64,000 nucleotides of DNA, taken from positions 1 to 64,000 of IMG/VR virus record IMGVR_UViG_3300028840_008153. One strand, 5' to 3'. The translations under genes and the position numbers were made by a program. This DNA comes from a virus. Below are positions 49,487 to 57,798 of this stretch, one piece after another. The notes beneath the pieces were generated by a model. The model was not told where the DNA came from. It ran no database searches and saw nothing but the letters and a program-made list of their open reading frames with translations. The number at the start of each line of letters is the position of its first letter. Position 1 is the stretch's first letter.

Positions 49487-50748
49487 CCCACCAATCCTGT
49501 CGGTTTCATCAGCAACAGATTTTTCAGCTGCCTGACGGCGCGCACGGGCAGGTGTATGACCCGCCTGTTGGGCAGCACCAGGTCCTCGGGCATGTCCTCA
49601 TTGGCCAGGAACTGCTTGTCCGGGTACTTCGTGCGCCACTCGGCCAGCTCTTCCTTTGGCACGACATAGATGGCGCTCTTCATGCCCGTGTTCCGAGGCG
49701 AGACAACCTCCCCGGGCACCAAATTGAAGTAGGCCGAAGGCGTCTTGGACCGGGAGTATCGGATCAGGCCGTATTGTCCGTAGTCCTTACCTGCAGGCAT
49801 GATGCCGCCTTCGGTGCCAAACAGCTCCTTGCGCAGCTGCTTGTGCTTCTCGGGATCGAACTTCGCCCGGCCCCGGAAGCCCTTGGTTTCCTCGACGGAT
49901 TTGAGCAGCCCCTTGCGCGCAGCCTGCTCGGCCGTCAGTTGCTGGCCGGATTCGAGCAGCGGCGCCAGGTTGGTCGTTCGGTGTGCGAAACCCGATTGGC
50001 GGGAGAGCATTTCCCGAACGCGCTTTTGAAGGCGCGCCGTCTCCTCGCCGTTGGGCATCTCCGGCTTCTCCGGCGCCTCGGTCTCTGCCGGAGCAAGCGC
50101 GGCCTTGTCCAAAGGCTCACTGGTCACGCGCGCCTGCGCGATGCCCAACTCCTCGTCCAGCTTCCGCTTGTACTTGCGGTAGCGGCTCTGGCGCAGGAAC
50201 CAAGCCTTTTGAAGCGCCTCCTTCTCCTTGCGGATCTGCTCCTGCCGCTCGGGCGTCAGCTTCGCCCTCGCAGCCCGAACGGCGGCCTTGTACTTCTGCG
50301 CCTTGTCGCCGTACATCAATGCGACATCAATGGGCAGCTTGCCCTTCCGGTGCCACGTGAAGATCTGGTAGTCCCCGGACTCGGGGTGATAGGGCGACGC
50401 CTTGAACTCTTCATGCCGCCGCAAGCGCTCGGCCATCGTCAGCATCTTGGCTTTGGACTTCAGCGGGACCGTGTAGTCCAGATCCACGGAGCCGGGCACG
50501 TGTGTGCCCATGGCCATCGAGCCCGTCAGGAAAGGCGTCACGTTCAGCCGTCTGGCCAGAGCCTTGCGCCCTTCTTCAATCGCCAACTGCTCCTCTTCTG
50601 GAGAGAGTGGCGGCCCTTCAGGATCGGGCGTTCCGATCGTGACCAGATCGCTTTTGCCTTCTGGCCCCCACGGGTTGGGAATGCTCAGGATGACCTTTGC
50701 ATCCTTCTGCATGGCACAGTCCATGAGGTATTTGGCGTGATCCATCAC
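49483..50748 (-). CDS. Nucleotidyltransferase-fold protein in the tail operon, 421 aa
   Basis: Residues ~75-95 carry FLTGSMAMGTHVPGSVDLDY and ~145 PIDVALMYG, which fit the GS-x(n)-DxD and third acidic residue of the polymerase-beta-type nucleotidyltransferase fold. A charged helical linker (~165-290) leads to a C-terminal domain (YGLIRYSRSKTPSAYFNLVP). It may be a virion-borne enzyme acting on a tRNA, protein or toxin target. It starts MDHAKYLMDCA, loosely like the KEA motif. Confidence 0.6.
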   Translation of the reverse strand: MMDHAKYLMDCAMQKDAKVILSIPNPWGPEGKSDLVTIGTPDPEGPPLSPEEEQLAIEEGRKALARRLNVTPFLTGSMAMGTHVPGSVDLDYTVPLKSKAKMLTMAERLRRHEEFKASPYHPESGDYQIFTWHRKGKLPIDVALMYGDKAQKYKAAVRAARAKLTPERQEQIRKEKEALQKAWFLRQSRYRKYKRKLDEELGIAQARVTSEPLDKAALAPAETEAPEKPEMPNGEETARLQKRVREMLSRQSGFAHRTTNLAPLLESGQQLTAEQAARKGLLKSVEETKGFRGRAKFDPEKHKQLRKELFGTEGGIMPAGKDYGQYGLIRYSRSKTPSAYFNLVPGEVVSPRNTGMKSAIYVVPKEELAEWRTKYPDKQFLANEDMPEDLVLPNRRVIHLPVRAVRQLKNLLLMKPTGLVG

Positions 50749-50753
50749 TCACC

Positions 50754-52409
50754 TCACACGGGCAAGGCCGGGACGGGCTCAAGGGCAACGTCGATGTCTT
50801 CCACTTCCAAAAAGAAAATCGTGGTCCGGTTCGTGACGCCAAGCTCGGGCTCGTCGGGCACCGTGATGCCGTCAGGGTCGCGCAGCGTGACCACCGTGCC
50901 GTCCGGGCGTCGGATCTGGCAGAAGAAGTCCAGCGGCGAGACGGCAATGATATTCGCGCCAGCGGCGTTGTGTGCGGCGTCATGAACGATCGAGGCCGGA
51001 AGCCGGCCCGTATCAAACCCCCTTCCGTTGACGCGGTCGGCGATGGCCTGCTTGATGGCCGAGGCGTCGGGCGCTTCGCCGGAGGACTGGTACTGCACCT
51101 TCAAGCTGAGCGCCACGAACGCGGGCACGGGCGCGCGCACGAGGTAGTCGGCCTGCGGGTTGCGCGTGTCCCGGTCCACGGCCCTCTCCTGCAAGGTCTT
51201 GATGTCAGGCAGGTAAAGCACGTTGACGTTGAATGTTTCCTTGGAGACGTTCTCGGTCATGCCGGTGACGTCCACGTCGGGAGCCTTGAACTGCACGATC
51301 GAGGTCTGGTAGCGGGAGTAGGCGCCCTCGATGATGTTGGCCACCGTGGGCACGAACTCGTTGGAGTCCTGGCTGAGATCCAGCGACCGCGTCTCGGCCG
51401 TGATCTCAAGGGAGCCGTAATCCTCGGGCGCGTCCGTGGGGAAGACGCCCTCCACGAGGTAGAAGCCCGGGGCCACGTCCCGCCCGATGCTGAACTGGAA
51501 AACCTTCAGGTCGGCGTCGACCAGCGTGGCTTCGACCTCAATTGAGATCGATTCGGGAAGGGTCCGGGTCTTCGCCCATACGTCTGCCTTGCCGCCGTAA
51601 GCGATCTCGAAGAGGTTGTGTCGGTCCCGCAGCATCTCCGCGTCACCGAAGCCGGTTGTGGAGACGGCTATGGTCTCGGTGACCGTGTCCTTGATGAGCG
51701 CTTCGATCTGGGCCCGGCCGGAGAAGACCGAAGGCGTCACGCCGTCGGCCAGCTTGGCAACCAGCTCCTGGTTGGTCTCGGTGTCGATGCCCTCGGTGAA
51801 GTCCTCGGCAGCCACGGCGTCAATCAGATTGCCCGGCGCGGGCGACATGGTGAAGCGCGTGTTGCGCCGGGCCTGGTAGGCGCTGCCGGTCTCCTCGGCC
51901 TCCACCGGAATCGTGAAGGCGTAGGTCCCGTCGGAGCGAAGCTCAATCAGCCGCTGCTGGTCGGAGACGACGGCCTCCTGCTCCGTCACGCCGATGTAGG
52001 TCTGCGTGTTCGTGTAGTTGAGCCCGTTGGCCGTGAAGAGCGTACCCTGCTGAATGGAGGTGGTCAGGTTCGCGCTGATGATGATCGTGATCTGGCCCGT
52101 GGACTTCGTGCCCGTCGAGCGCGTGATCAGGAAGTTCGACAGCACCTCGTCGACGATGTCGTCGTCAGCGAGCGTGGGGTCCGCGTTGATGGCCTGAAGC
52201 GAGTGTGAGCGCCGCTCCAGATCCAGGTTGGCGTTGTTGAGCGTATGGAAGATCCCGGCCACCCGGATCACCAGATCACGGAAGACCCGGCCCTCCGTGA
52301 GATCCATCGACGGGTACTCTTCGGCCAGGAAGGTCTTCAGGAATTCTTCGGCCTGCGCAATCGCGTCCGAATCCAAATCATTTATGGATGTGATCGAGGG
52401 TGCGGCCAT
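50754..52409 (-). CDS. Baseplate J/gp6-like protein, 551 aa
   Basis: Baseplate J proteins form the wedge ring that holds the tail fibres. The start (NDLDSDAIAQAEEFLKTFLA; MDLTEGRVFRDLVIR) and the core (GNLIDAVAAEDFTEGIDTET, NQELVAKLADGVTPSVFSGR) match this family. The C-terminal region (DYLVRAPVPAFVALSLKVQY) fits too. The length is typical. It follows a terminator and TAGCTATCAGGAG directly before the ATG. Confidence 0.85.
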   Translation of the reverse strand: MAAPSITSINDLDSDAIAQAEEFLKTFLAEEYPSMDLTEGRVFRDLVIRVAGIFHTLNNANLDLERRSHSLQAINADPTLADDDIVDEVLSNFLITRSTGTKSTGQITIIISANLTTSIQQGTLFTANGLNYTNTQTYIGVTEQEAVVSDQQRLIELRSDGTYAFTIPVEAEETGSAYQARRNTRFTMSPAPGNLIDAVAAEDFTEGIDTETNQELVAKLADGVTPSVFSGRAQIEALIKDTVTETIAVSTTGFGDAEMLRDRHNLFEIAYGGKADVWAKTRTLPESISIEVEATLVDADLKVFQFSIGRDVAPGFYLVEGVFPTDAPEDYGSLEITAETRSLDLSQDSNEFVPTVANIIEGAYSRYQTSIVQFKAPDVDVTGMTENVSKETFNVNVLYLPDIKTLQERAVDRDTRNPQADYLVRAPVPAFVALSLKVQYQSSGEAPDASAIKQAIADRVNGRGFDTGRLPASIVHDAAHNAAGANIIAVSPLDFFCQIRRPDGTVVTLRDPDGITVPDEPELGVTNRTTIFFLEVEDIDVALEPVPALPV

Positions 52410-52423
52410 CGCAAGCTCCTGAT

Positions 52424-52456
52424 AGCTAAGAAGAAGCGCCAGTCCTGCGGCGCCTC
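52424..52456 (-). terminator. Imperfect terminator with TAGCTATCAG tail
   Basis: Minus strand: stem GGCGC/GCGCC with an extension beyond one mismatch, followed by TTCTTCTTAGCTATCAG, which then serves as leader of the baseplate J gene. Confidence 0.5.
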
Positions 52457-52477
52457 TTCACATTGTACAGCCTTGGC

Positions 52478-52768
52478 TCACGGCACGCTATATGCCTGTT
52501 TGCCGTCAATCAGCCGTACACGTTCCTCCAGATGCTCGATCTTCTTCAACAGGTAATCGTCCCGTTGCAGCAACAACTCCGGGCTTACCTGCGACTTCGA
52601 CTGCGCCTGCGCCTGCGCCGGAGGCCGCATCATGTGAGGCGGCAGTTCCGGTTTGCTGCGCGGCCAGAAAAACACGACCGCAAATGCAATCGCCGCCAGG
52701 GCGATGTAGTGGTTGCGCCGTTTGATCTCGGGGCGCTCCCACTTGGGTATTTCTTCGTTGTTACTCAT
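52478..52768 (-). CDS. Single-membrane-segment coiled-coil protein, 96 aa
   Basis: One hydrophobic segment (YIALAAIAFAVVFFW, ~20-36), a Pro/Gln linker, and a C-terminal coiled coil (LLQRDDYLLKKIEHLEERVR). Cytoplasmic N-terminus and extracytoplasmic coiled coil are likely. An inner-membrane spanin-like or virion role is possible; unknown. Confidence 0.6.
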   Translation of the reverse strand: MSNNEEIPKWERPEIKRRNHYIALAAIAFAVVFFWPRSKPELPPHMMRPPAQAQAQSKSQVSPELLLQRDDYLLKKIEHLEERVRLIDGKQAYSVP

Positions 52769-52831
52769 GCCTTCCTCCTGTAGGAGCCGTAAAAGAGTGC
52801 TTCACCACTTCATGGTAACACTTTGTAGCAC

Positions 52832-53302
52832 TCATTTTATGGCCAGAGAAACCGGCATGATCACCTCTCGTGACTCTCCCGCAGCCGAAGTCAACCGCAC
52901 GATCAGCGTGATTTTCGACGCGCCCTGATCCATGTTGAAACTGCTGAGTTCGGCCGACGCGAAGATCTCATCGTCCGGCGGAGGGTTCGCCGCGTCTATG
53001 CCCAGCGCCAATTGCTGCCGCACGCTTTCGACGGCCAGCGCGAATTCGTTCTTGAGGTCCGATTCGTCCTGAAGCCGGCCCTGCCGCATGGCTTCCACAA
53101 ACGTCGTCCCCACCGTGGGATCATGGTGAATCGAACCCACGTCCGTCAGAAAGATCGACGTGAAGCTCTGCGCGAGCTTCTGGATGCCCGTCACGACCTC
53201 GCCCGCGTCACCGATGGCGAGCGTGACCTGTGCCTCCCCGGCGGGCTGCAGCCCCTGGAAGATCAGTAGGTCCACTGAGCGTCCCGTGTAGTCGGTGCTC
53301 AT
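52832..53302 (-). CDS. Baseplate gp25/W-like protein, 156 aa
   Basis: The arrangement IFLTDVGSIHHDPTVGTTFV and FALAVESVRQQLALGID, followed by strands (KITLIVRLTSAAGESREVIM), resembles gp25/W-type wedge proteins in size and layout, and it lies next to baseplate J in transcription order. The family's conserved EPR motif is not obvious, so the call is tentative. Confidence 0.5.
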   Translation of the reverse strand: MSTDYTGRSVDLLIFQGLQPAGEAQVTLAIGDAGEVVTGIQKLAQSFTSIFLTDVGSIHHDPTVGTTFVEAMRQGRLQDESDLKNEFALAVESVRQQLALGIDAANPPPDDEIFASAELSSFNMDQGASKITLIVRLTSAAGESREVIMPVSLAIK

Positions 53303-53736
53303 GAAGCAGGCTCCTTCTGCTTCTTGTCCTCGCCCAGCACGCGCGTCACGTAACCGATCGAGTTGCGCTTGAGCGGCCCGTTGGGCAGCCCGTGCCCTGC
53401 GTTACGCGAGGCCCCGTGCACGAACATCCGCACGCGCGTGCGCGTGCGCATGCGATGGTCCCTCTCAAAAGCCGCCAGGATGTCCGCGCAGTGCTTGAGT
53501 GCCTGAACCTCCTTGGCCAGCCCGTCGTTAACAAAAAGCGCTTCGTAGCGGGCGTTGGCTGCCTCACGGCTGAACACCTGAGCCATGCCTTCGAAATTGA
53601 ACCGGTCAACGTCGAAGACCTCAAAGAAGTCCTGCCACGGACGGGGGCCTCCGGCGGCCATGGCCTCCCCAACGAGCTTCTGGTTCTGAACCAGATACTC
53701 GATCACCTTCTGGGTTTGTTCGTCCAGTTCGGCCAT
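53299..53736 (-). CDS. Hypothetical tail-region protein, 145 aa
   Basis: Helical N-terminal half (TQKVIEYLVQNQKLVGEAMA; VQALKHCADILAAFERDHRM) and a basic end (RTRTRVRMFVHGASRNAGHG). ATGA coupling with both neighbours. Function unknown, probably a baseplate assembly protein by position. Confidence 0.55.
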   Translation of the reverse strand: MAELDEQTQKVIEYLVQNQKLVGEAMAAGGPRPWQDFFEVFDVDRFNFEGMAQVFSREAANARYEALFVNDGLAKEVQALKHCADILAAFERDHRMRTRTRVRMFVHGASRNAGHGLPNGPLKRNSIGYVTRVLGEDKKQKEPAS

Positions 53737-54122
53737 TACTCTTCCTTCTTTTCAGGCTCTTTCTTCTCGGGCTCTTTGGGCTTCTCCTCCGAGGGCTTTT
53801 CCTGCGCGCGCTCTTCGGGCGTCTTCTTCCGCCCGCGCTTAAGCTCCCAGTTGGCCAGCTGCTTCTCCTTCATGCGCCGCATTTCAGGCGACATCGGCTG
53901 CTTGTACGACGCAGAGATGTAAGGGCCTGACAGCCCGAGCCCCGGAGCCACACGCCAACCCGGCTCGTCGGGGTTGCGTCTAAGATCGTAATCGACCCCA
54001 ATCAGATGTGGAAATCCGAGGCTCATCCCCAGGCGCCTGTGGGGAATGACTGTCTGCAAAGCCTCCGGGCGCACGCCCACGCCAATGACAGCCTGCTTCA
54101 AAAGGTATAGATGCGGGTTCAT
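53736..54122 (-). CDS. Protein with KQA N-terminus and Lys/Glu/Pro tail, 128 aa
   Basis: Starts NPHLYLLKQA, the third copy of the shared N-terminal motif. After a ~60-residue domain it ends in a highly charged disordered tail (EKPSEEKPKEPEKKEPEKKE). The N-terminal motif may direct it into the prohead. Function unknown. Confidence 0.6.
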   Translation of the reverse strand: MNPHLYLLKQAVIGVGVRPEALQTVIPHRRLGMSLGFPHLIGVDYDLRRNPDEPGWRVAPGLGLSGPYISASYKQPMSPEMRRMKEKQLANWELKRGRKKTPEERAQEKPSEEKPKEPEKKEPEKKEE

Positions 54123-54131
54123 GATGCCCTC

Positions 54132-54899
54132 CTATCTGACCGCTTCCATCCCGGCGGCCAACCGCTTGGAAATCTTCGCCGCGCGCTGGGAGACGGCACC
54201 TGCCGACAGCCCCAGCTTCTTGGCGATCTCATTGTTGGACAGTTTGGGTTTTCCGTAAAGACCGGTTCGCCACTCAAGGATCTTCTGATCGATCGGATCG
54301 AGATCGTGATGGATGAACTCGATGTAGATCTGCTCCGAGTCCATCTCTTCCATCCCGGGCAGAAACTGCTCCTCGCCCTCATCGCCCAGCTGGGTTAGCG
54401 CCGACTCAGGCAACCCCGTGTTGCGGAAGGTCCGTACGTGGGCGATCCGCTTTATGGACAGTCCCGTCAGATCGGCCAGTTCCTTCTCGGAAGGCTCCCG
54501 GCCGTGCTCGTCGAAAAAGCGCTGGTGGCCCTCCTCAACCTGATAGAGGTCCGCCTGCGCGCGCTCGGGGATGTGAACGGGCTGGGAATACTGGCGGGCG
54601 CTGCGAATCAGCGGTTGCATCTGATTCATCATGTGGGTGCGCAGCTTCGTTCCCTTCTGGGGATCGTAATTCTGAATGGCCTTGGCCGCCAGAATGCGTG
54701 CGCGTCCCTTCAACGCCTGGTTGCCCTTGCCGTAGGAACGAAGCGCCGAGTTGATGACGGGGCTGGCCGCAGTGAGCGCAAGCCCCATGTTCTGCGGGCT
54801 GGGATCGGTCTTCCACGAGTCGTAGGCCGTATCCAGACTGGAAGACGGCTCGGGCTCCGTCTGCTTGGGCTTGACGCCCGTCTTGTGGTTCCAGGGCAT
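54132..54899 (-). CDS. Sigma70-family-like factor in the baseplate operon, 255 aa
   Basis: Residues ~60-115 resemble a reduced sigma region 2 (ILAAKAIQNYDPQKGTKLRT). REPSEKELADLTGLSIKRIA fits region 3, and LDPIDQKILEWRTGLYGKPK with LSNNEIAKKLGLSAGAVSQR fits region 4 with its helix-turn-helix. The order and spacing are those of a small sigma factor. The location among tail genes is unusual. It could direct late transcription or enter the host in the virion. Confidence 0.75.
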   Translation of the reverse strand: MPWNHKTGVKPKQTEPEPSSSLDTAYDSWKTDPSPQNMGLALTAASPVINSALRSYGKGNQALKGRARILAAKAIQNYDPQKGTKLRTHMMNQMQPLIRSARQYSQPVHIPERAQADLYQVEEGHQRFFDEHGREPSEKELADLTGLSIKRIAHVRTFRNTGLPESALTQLGDEGEEQFLPGMEEMDSEQIYIEFIHHDLDPIDQKILEWRTGLYGKPKLSNNEIAKKLGLSAGAVSQRAAKISKRLAAGMEAVR

Positions 54900-56488
54900 T
54901 ACACAAGCCTCCCGCCTCGCCAGGCTTCCAGATAAAGCGGATGATACGCGGTCGTCACGGTCTCATGTTCTTTCTCCGACCGTATGCCAACAACGCTCAA
55001 CGTCGTTCCGGCCGCTCCTCCGGCGCCGTCCCCCGCCGTCACTTGAATGGTAACGGCGCTGACCATTCCATAGAATACGTCCTTCTTGCCCGAAAAACGC
55101 TCCCCGGGCGAGTTTATCTTTATAAGGCTTCCCGGGGCAATGTCCATGCGGAGCCTCCCCGAGATCGGCATGCTCCCCCGATGGGCAAACAGCTTCTCGT
55201 GGAGGTCCGTAGCTGCCACGTTATTGCCCAGCGAGGATTCCAGAAATCTGTTCATCGCATCGCCGTAGGCCACTTGCTGGGCCTCGACGTCCGGGTTGGA
55301 GGCGTCCGGCACGGGGCCACCCAGCCCCACGGAGTGGCGCGCCTGAGCGCCCGGCGGGATGAGCCAGGGAGGCGCCTGGATGAGCTGTATCCTCCCGCCC
55401 TGCCCCGACAGCCTCTCCGCAATCGATGCCACGCCCAGTTTTGTTGCCACGGCGCTCGTGGGGTCCCACTGCGGCGTGCGAAACGTACGTGCATAGATTC
55501 CCACGGTGGCCCGGTACGCATAGTCGCGCGCGGAGAAAAGCGGGGCCGCGCCGCTCTGGTTGTATTCGTTGGGATCGATCGTGCGCCACGGCTCCCCTCC
55601 CAAATTGGGCGTCAGGGGCGCCAACACGTCCTCGTTGACGGCCGGCACGAAGTGAAACAGGAACAGGTTCTTCATGACCATGAGCGCGTCCCACATGTCG
55701 CCCTGGCCGTTGGCCGAAGCCCACGCGTCGTAGAAGTGGTTGCCCATGGCTCTGGCAATCGCCCCGCGCAAAAGCTCCAGGGGAGCGCCATACCCGGACA
55801 GCTTCAACGGGATGACCTGAAGCAGCTCACCCTTGTTGATCCGGTCGAGCGCGGCCTGCGCCTTGTCGTTGGCAAGTGTCTCGGTCCACGACGGAAGAGA
55901 GGCGAGCGCGTCCACCATGAGGGGCCGGATGCCGATCTCCCAAAGGTCGTCCTCGATTGGCTGCTGAGCCAGTGCAGCAAAAACGTCTCTGGCCACGGTC
56001 GCGCCGCCGCCCAGCTTGATCGAGATCTGGCTGTTGGAGCTGGCCAGTTCGGCAAAAGTCACGTTGTTGACCAACATGGTCGACCCGGCCAATCCGGCTG
56101 ATATGCCAAACAGCGAGATCTCAAGCGAAGCGGTCTTTACGCCGCGTATGACCTTGGGCGAGGCCACGAACCCGTCAAAAACGAGTGTTTCCTCGTCGGG
56201 GAAGCCTGGATCTTTGTTGGGGGGCGCCGCCCTGCCGTCGGCTGGAACCGCCGAAGCGTATATGCGACAGCGTGTTCGGGCTTCAATGTTCGTGACCGCT
56301 CCCAGCGCCGTGGAGACCGTTCCCGTGACCGGGTCACGGCCGAGCGGAACGCGAATGACGGCGGTGGGGATCTCGTCCAGCCGGTAGTTCAGCCGGAAGG
56401 AAAGGATGGGCATCTCGATGGCCGGCTCGTCGAACTCGGCACGGGCCCTGATGTCCAGACGGTAATAGTCGGCAACCGGATCAGCCAT
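54899..56488 (-). CDS. Baseplate hub-like protein, 529 aa
   Basis: Large beta-rich protein (PILSFRLNYRLDEIPTAVIR; LEISLFGISAGLAG) whose opening, with a domain on property-of-field parameters followed by a long insertion and a closing beta domain (MPISGRLRMDIAPGSLIKIN; DVFYGMVSAVTIQVTAG), resembles gpD/gp27-type hub proteins. The call rests on layout and position between tube-like and baseplate genes, not on a signature motif. Confidence 0.5.
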   Translation of the reverse strand: MADPVADYYRLDIRARAEFDEPAIEMPILSFRLNYRLDEIPTAVIRVPLGRDPVTGTVSTALGAVTNIEARTRCRIYASAVPADGRAAPPNKDPGFPDEETLVFDGFVASPKVIRGVKTASLEISLFGISAGLAGSTMLVNNVTFAELASSNSQISIKLGGGATVARDVFAALAQQPIEDDLWEIGIRPLMVDALASLPSWTETLANDKAQAALDRINKGELLQVIPLKLSGYGAPLELLRGAIARAMGNHFYDAWASANGQGDMWDALMVMKNLFLFHFVPAVNEDVLAPLTPNLGGEPWRTIDPNEYNQSGAAPLFSARDYAYRATVGIYARTFRTPQWDPTSAVATKLGVASIAERLSGQGGRIQLIQAPPWLIPPGAQARHSVGLGGPVPDASNPDVEAQQVAYGDAMNRFLESSLGNNVAATDLHEKLFAHRGSMPISGRLRMDIAPGSLIKINSPGERFSGKKDVFYGMVSAVTIQVTAGDGAGGAAGTTLSVVGIRSEKEHETVTTAYHPLYLEAWRGGRLV

Positions 56489-57272
56489 CGCCCGCTCTCA
56501 CTTCCTCCGCCCTGTAGGCAAAAGCCAGCAGAACCCCGCTCAAGCGGTAACTCAGAAGTGCGTGCTTGTTCCATAACTCGCCGAAGGTCTTGTAGGGATC
56601 AGAAGTTCCGAAGAGCCGTTCCACGGAGGCTTCGGCCGCTTCCAGGTCCGCAATGAGCTGCGTCAGATCCGCGTCAGGGAACGTCAACCGCGTGATCCGC
56701 CACTTCGCGCCCACCGGGAGGCTCAGTGTGGCAGCAATGCGCACGCCGTAGTTGGCCTGCCCGGCCATGGGAATGATGTTGGTCAGCCCGTCCGTGATCA
56801 CGACCGTGGTGTCCTGTTGCCGCCCGGACTGTTCGTTGGTGGACCTTACATACAGGGCCGCCAACACTTCGAGCTGCCATGAGGGCAACATCTGGGGAAC
56901 AGTGGCGTCGGCCTCCACGTCGCCAATTTCAAACAAGTTGCCTACGGCCAGCGCGTTGAGCGGCTCGATCAGCGCCGACTGGGAAGAGTCAATCACGCTG
57001 CGGTCATTGAGATATGTGAACCGCGCGTCCAGGTCCGTGACATACTGCGCGAACTCGGTGGAGTGGAGCACGCGCATGAACTGCCACGCCCGGAAGTTCC
57101 GAAAGGCATTGTCGGGCTCTCGACCAAACAGGAGGCCATGAAGGTCCTGCATGTAGGCTGGCAACTCCAACGCCACGAAATCGGGCGGGATGTACTCTTC
57201 AAGGAAGAACGTGGCGGCCGGCCGTGCGGCGCCGTTAACGTTCATCAGGAGCGTTCGTGCGTGATTGATCAC
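56481..57272 (-). CDS. Tail-region protein, 263 aa
   Basis: Helical and beta mixture (DLHGLLFGREPDNAFRNFRA; LPSWQLEVLAALYVRSTN). It lies between a tube-like and the hub-like gene, overlapping the latter by 8 nt. Possibly a tail terminator or hub adaptor. No family recognised. Confidence 0.55.
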   Translation of the reverse strand: MINHARTLLMNVNGAARPAATFFLEEYIPPDFVALELPAYMQDLHGLLFGREPDNAFRNFRAWQFMRVLHSTEFAQYVTDLDARFTYLNDRSVIDSSQSALIEPLNALAVGNLFEIGDVEADATVPQMLPSWQLEVLAALYVRSTNEQSGRQQDTTVVITDGLTNIIPMAGQANYGVRIAATLSLPVGAKWRITRLTFPDADLTQLIADLEAAEASVERLFGTSDPYKTFGELWNKHALLSYRLSGVLLAFAYRAEEVRAGDG

Positions 57273-57339
57273 CTTTGGTTAGCTCCCTGAAACCTGTGAA
57301 ACTTTTCACAGCTTTCTTGGCCTAGTGTGGGGCCTTTAC

Positions 57340-57798
57340 TCAATCTGTCTTCGGCAGCGTGTTGATGATCATGCTGTACCGCTGGATCAACGCGATCGGG
57401 TCCGAGGCGGCACCCACGCCTGCGATCCCAAGCCCTGTAAGAAAGCCTGAGATCACCTCATCGCCAATGCTAACTTCAACCAGTGCCTGGCTTTTTGAGG
57501 CCCTATTCTGGGCATAGAAATCCAGCACTTCCTTCATCCCGGTCGATTGACCCGTGCACAGGATCGGCAGAATCATGCCCTTGACGGCCACATCGCCCAT
57601 CTCGTCGCCAAAGACGTAGATGTAAACCGACCCGTCCAGCGCGTACTGGAACTGCTGATTGGTGCGCTGGTTGTAGTTGACACTCTCGATCAGCGCGGCC
57701 GTGGGATCGAAACCGCTGATCTTGACACGGCCCGGAATGACGGCCTGTCCGGGCACCACGGCCACGTATCCGGTTCGAGAATTGAAGACATCAGCCAT
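57340..57798 (-). CDS. Tail-tube-like protein, 152 aa
   Basis: Compact beta-rich protein with the layout of tail tube and tube-initiator proteins (RVKISGFDPTAALIESVNYN early; ALVEVSIGDEVISGFLTGLG late). The gene at 63351 has the same size and layout, so one may be the main tube and the other an initiator or tube-related hub protein. Confidence 0.5.
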   Translation of the reverse strand: MADVFNSRTGYVAVVPGQAVIPGRVKISGFDPTAALIESVNYNQRTNQQFQYALDGSVYIYVFGDEMGDVAVKGMILPILCTGQSTGMKEVLDFYAQNRASKSQALVEVSIGDEVISGFLTGLGIAGVGAASDPIALIQRYSMIINTLPKTD

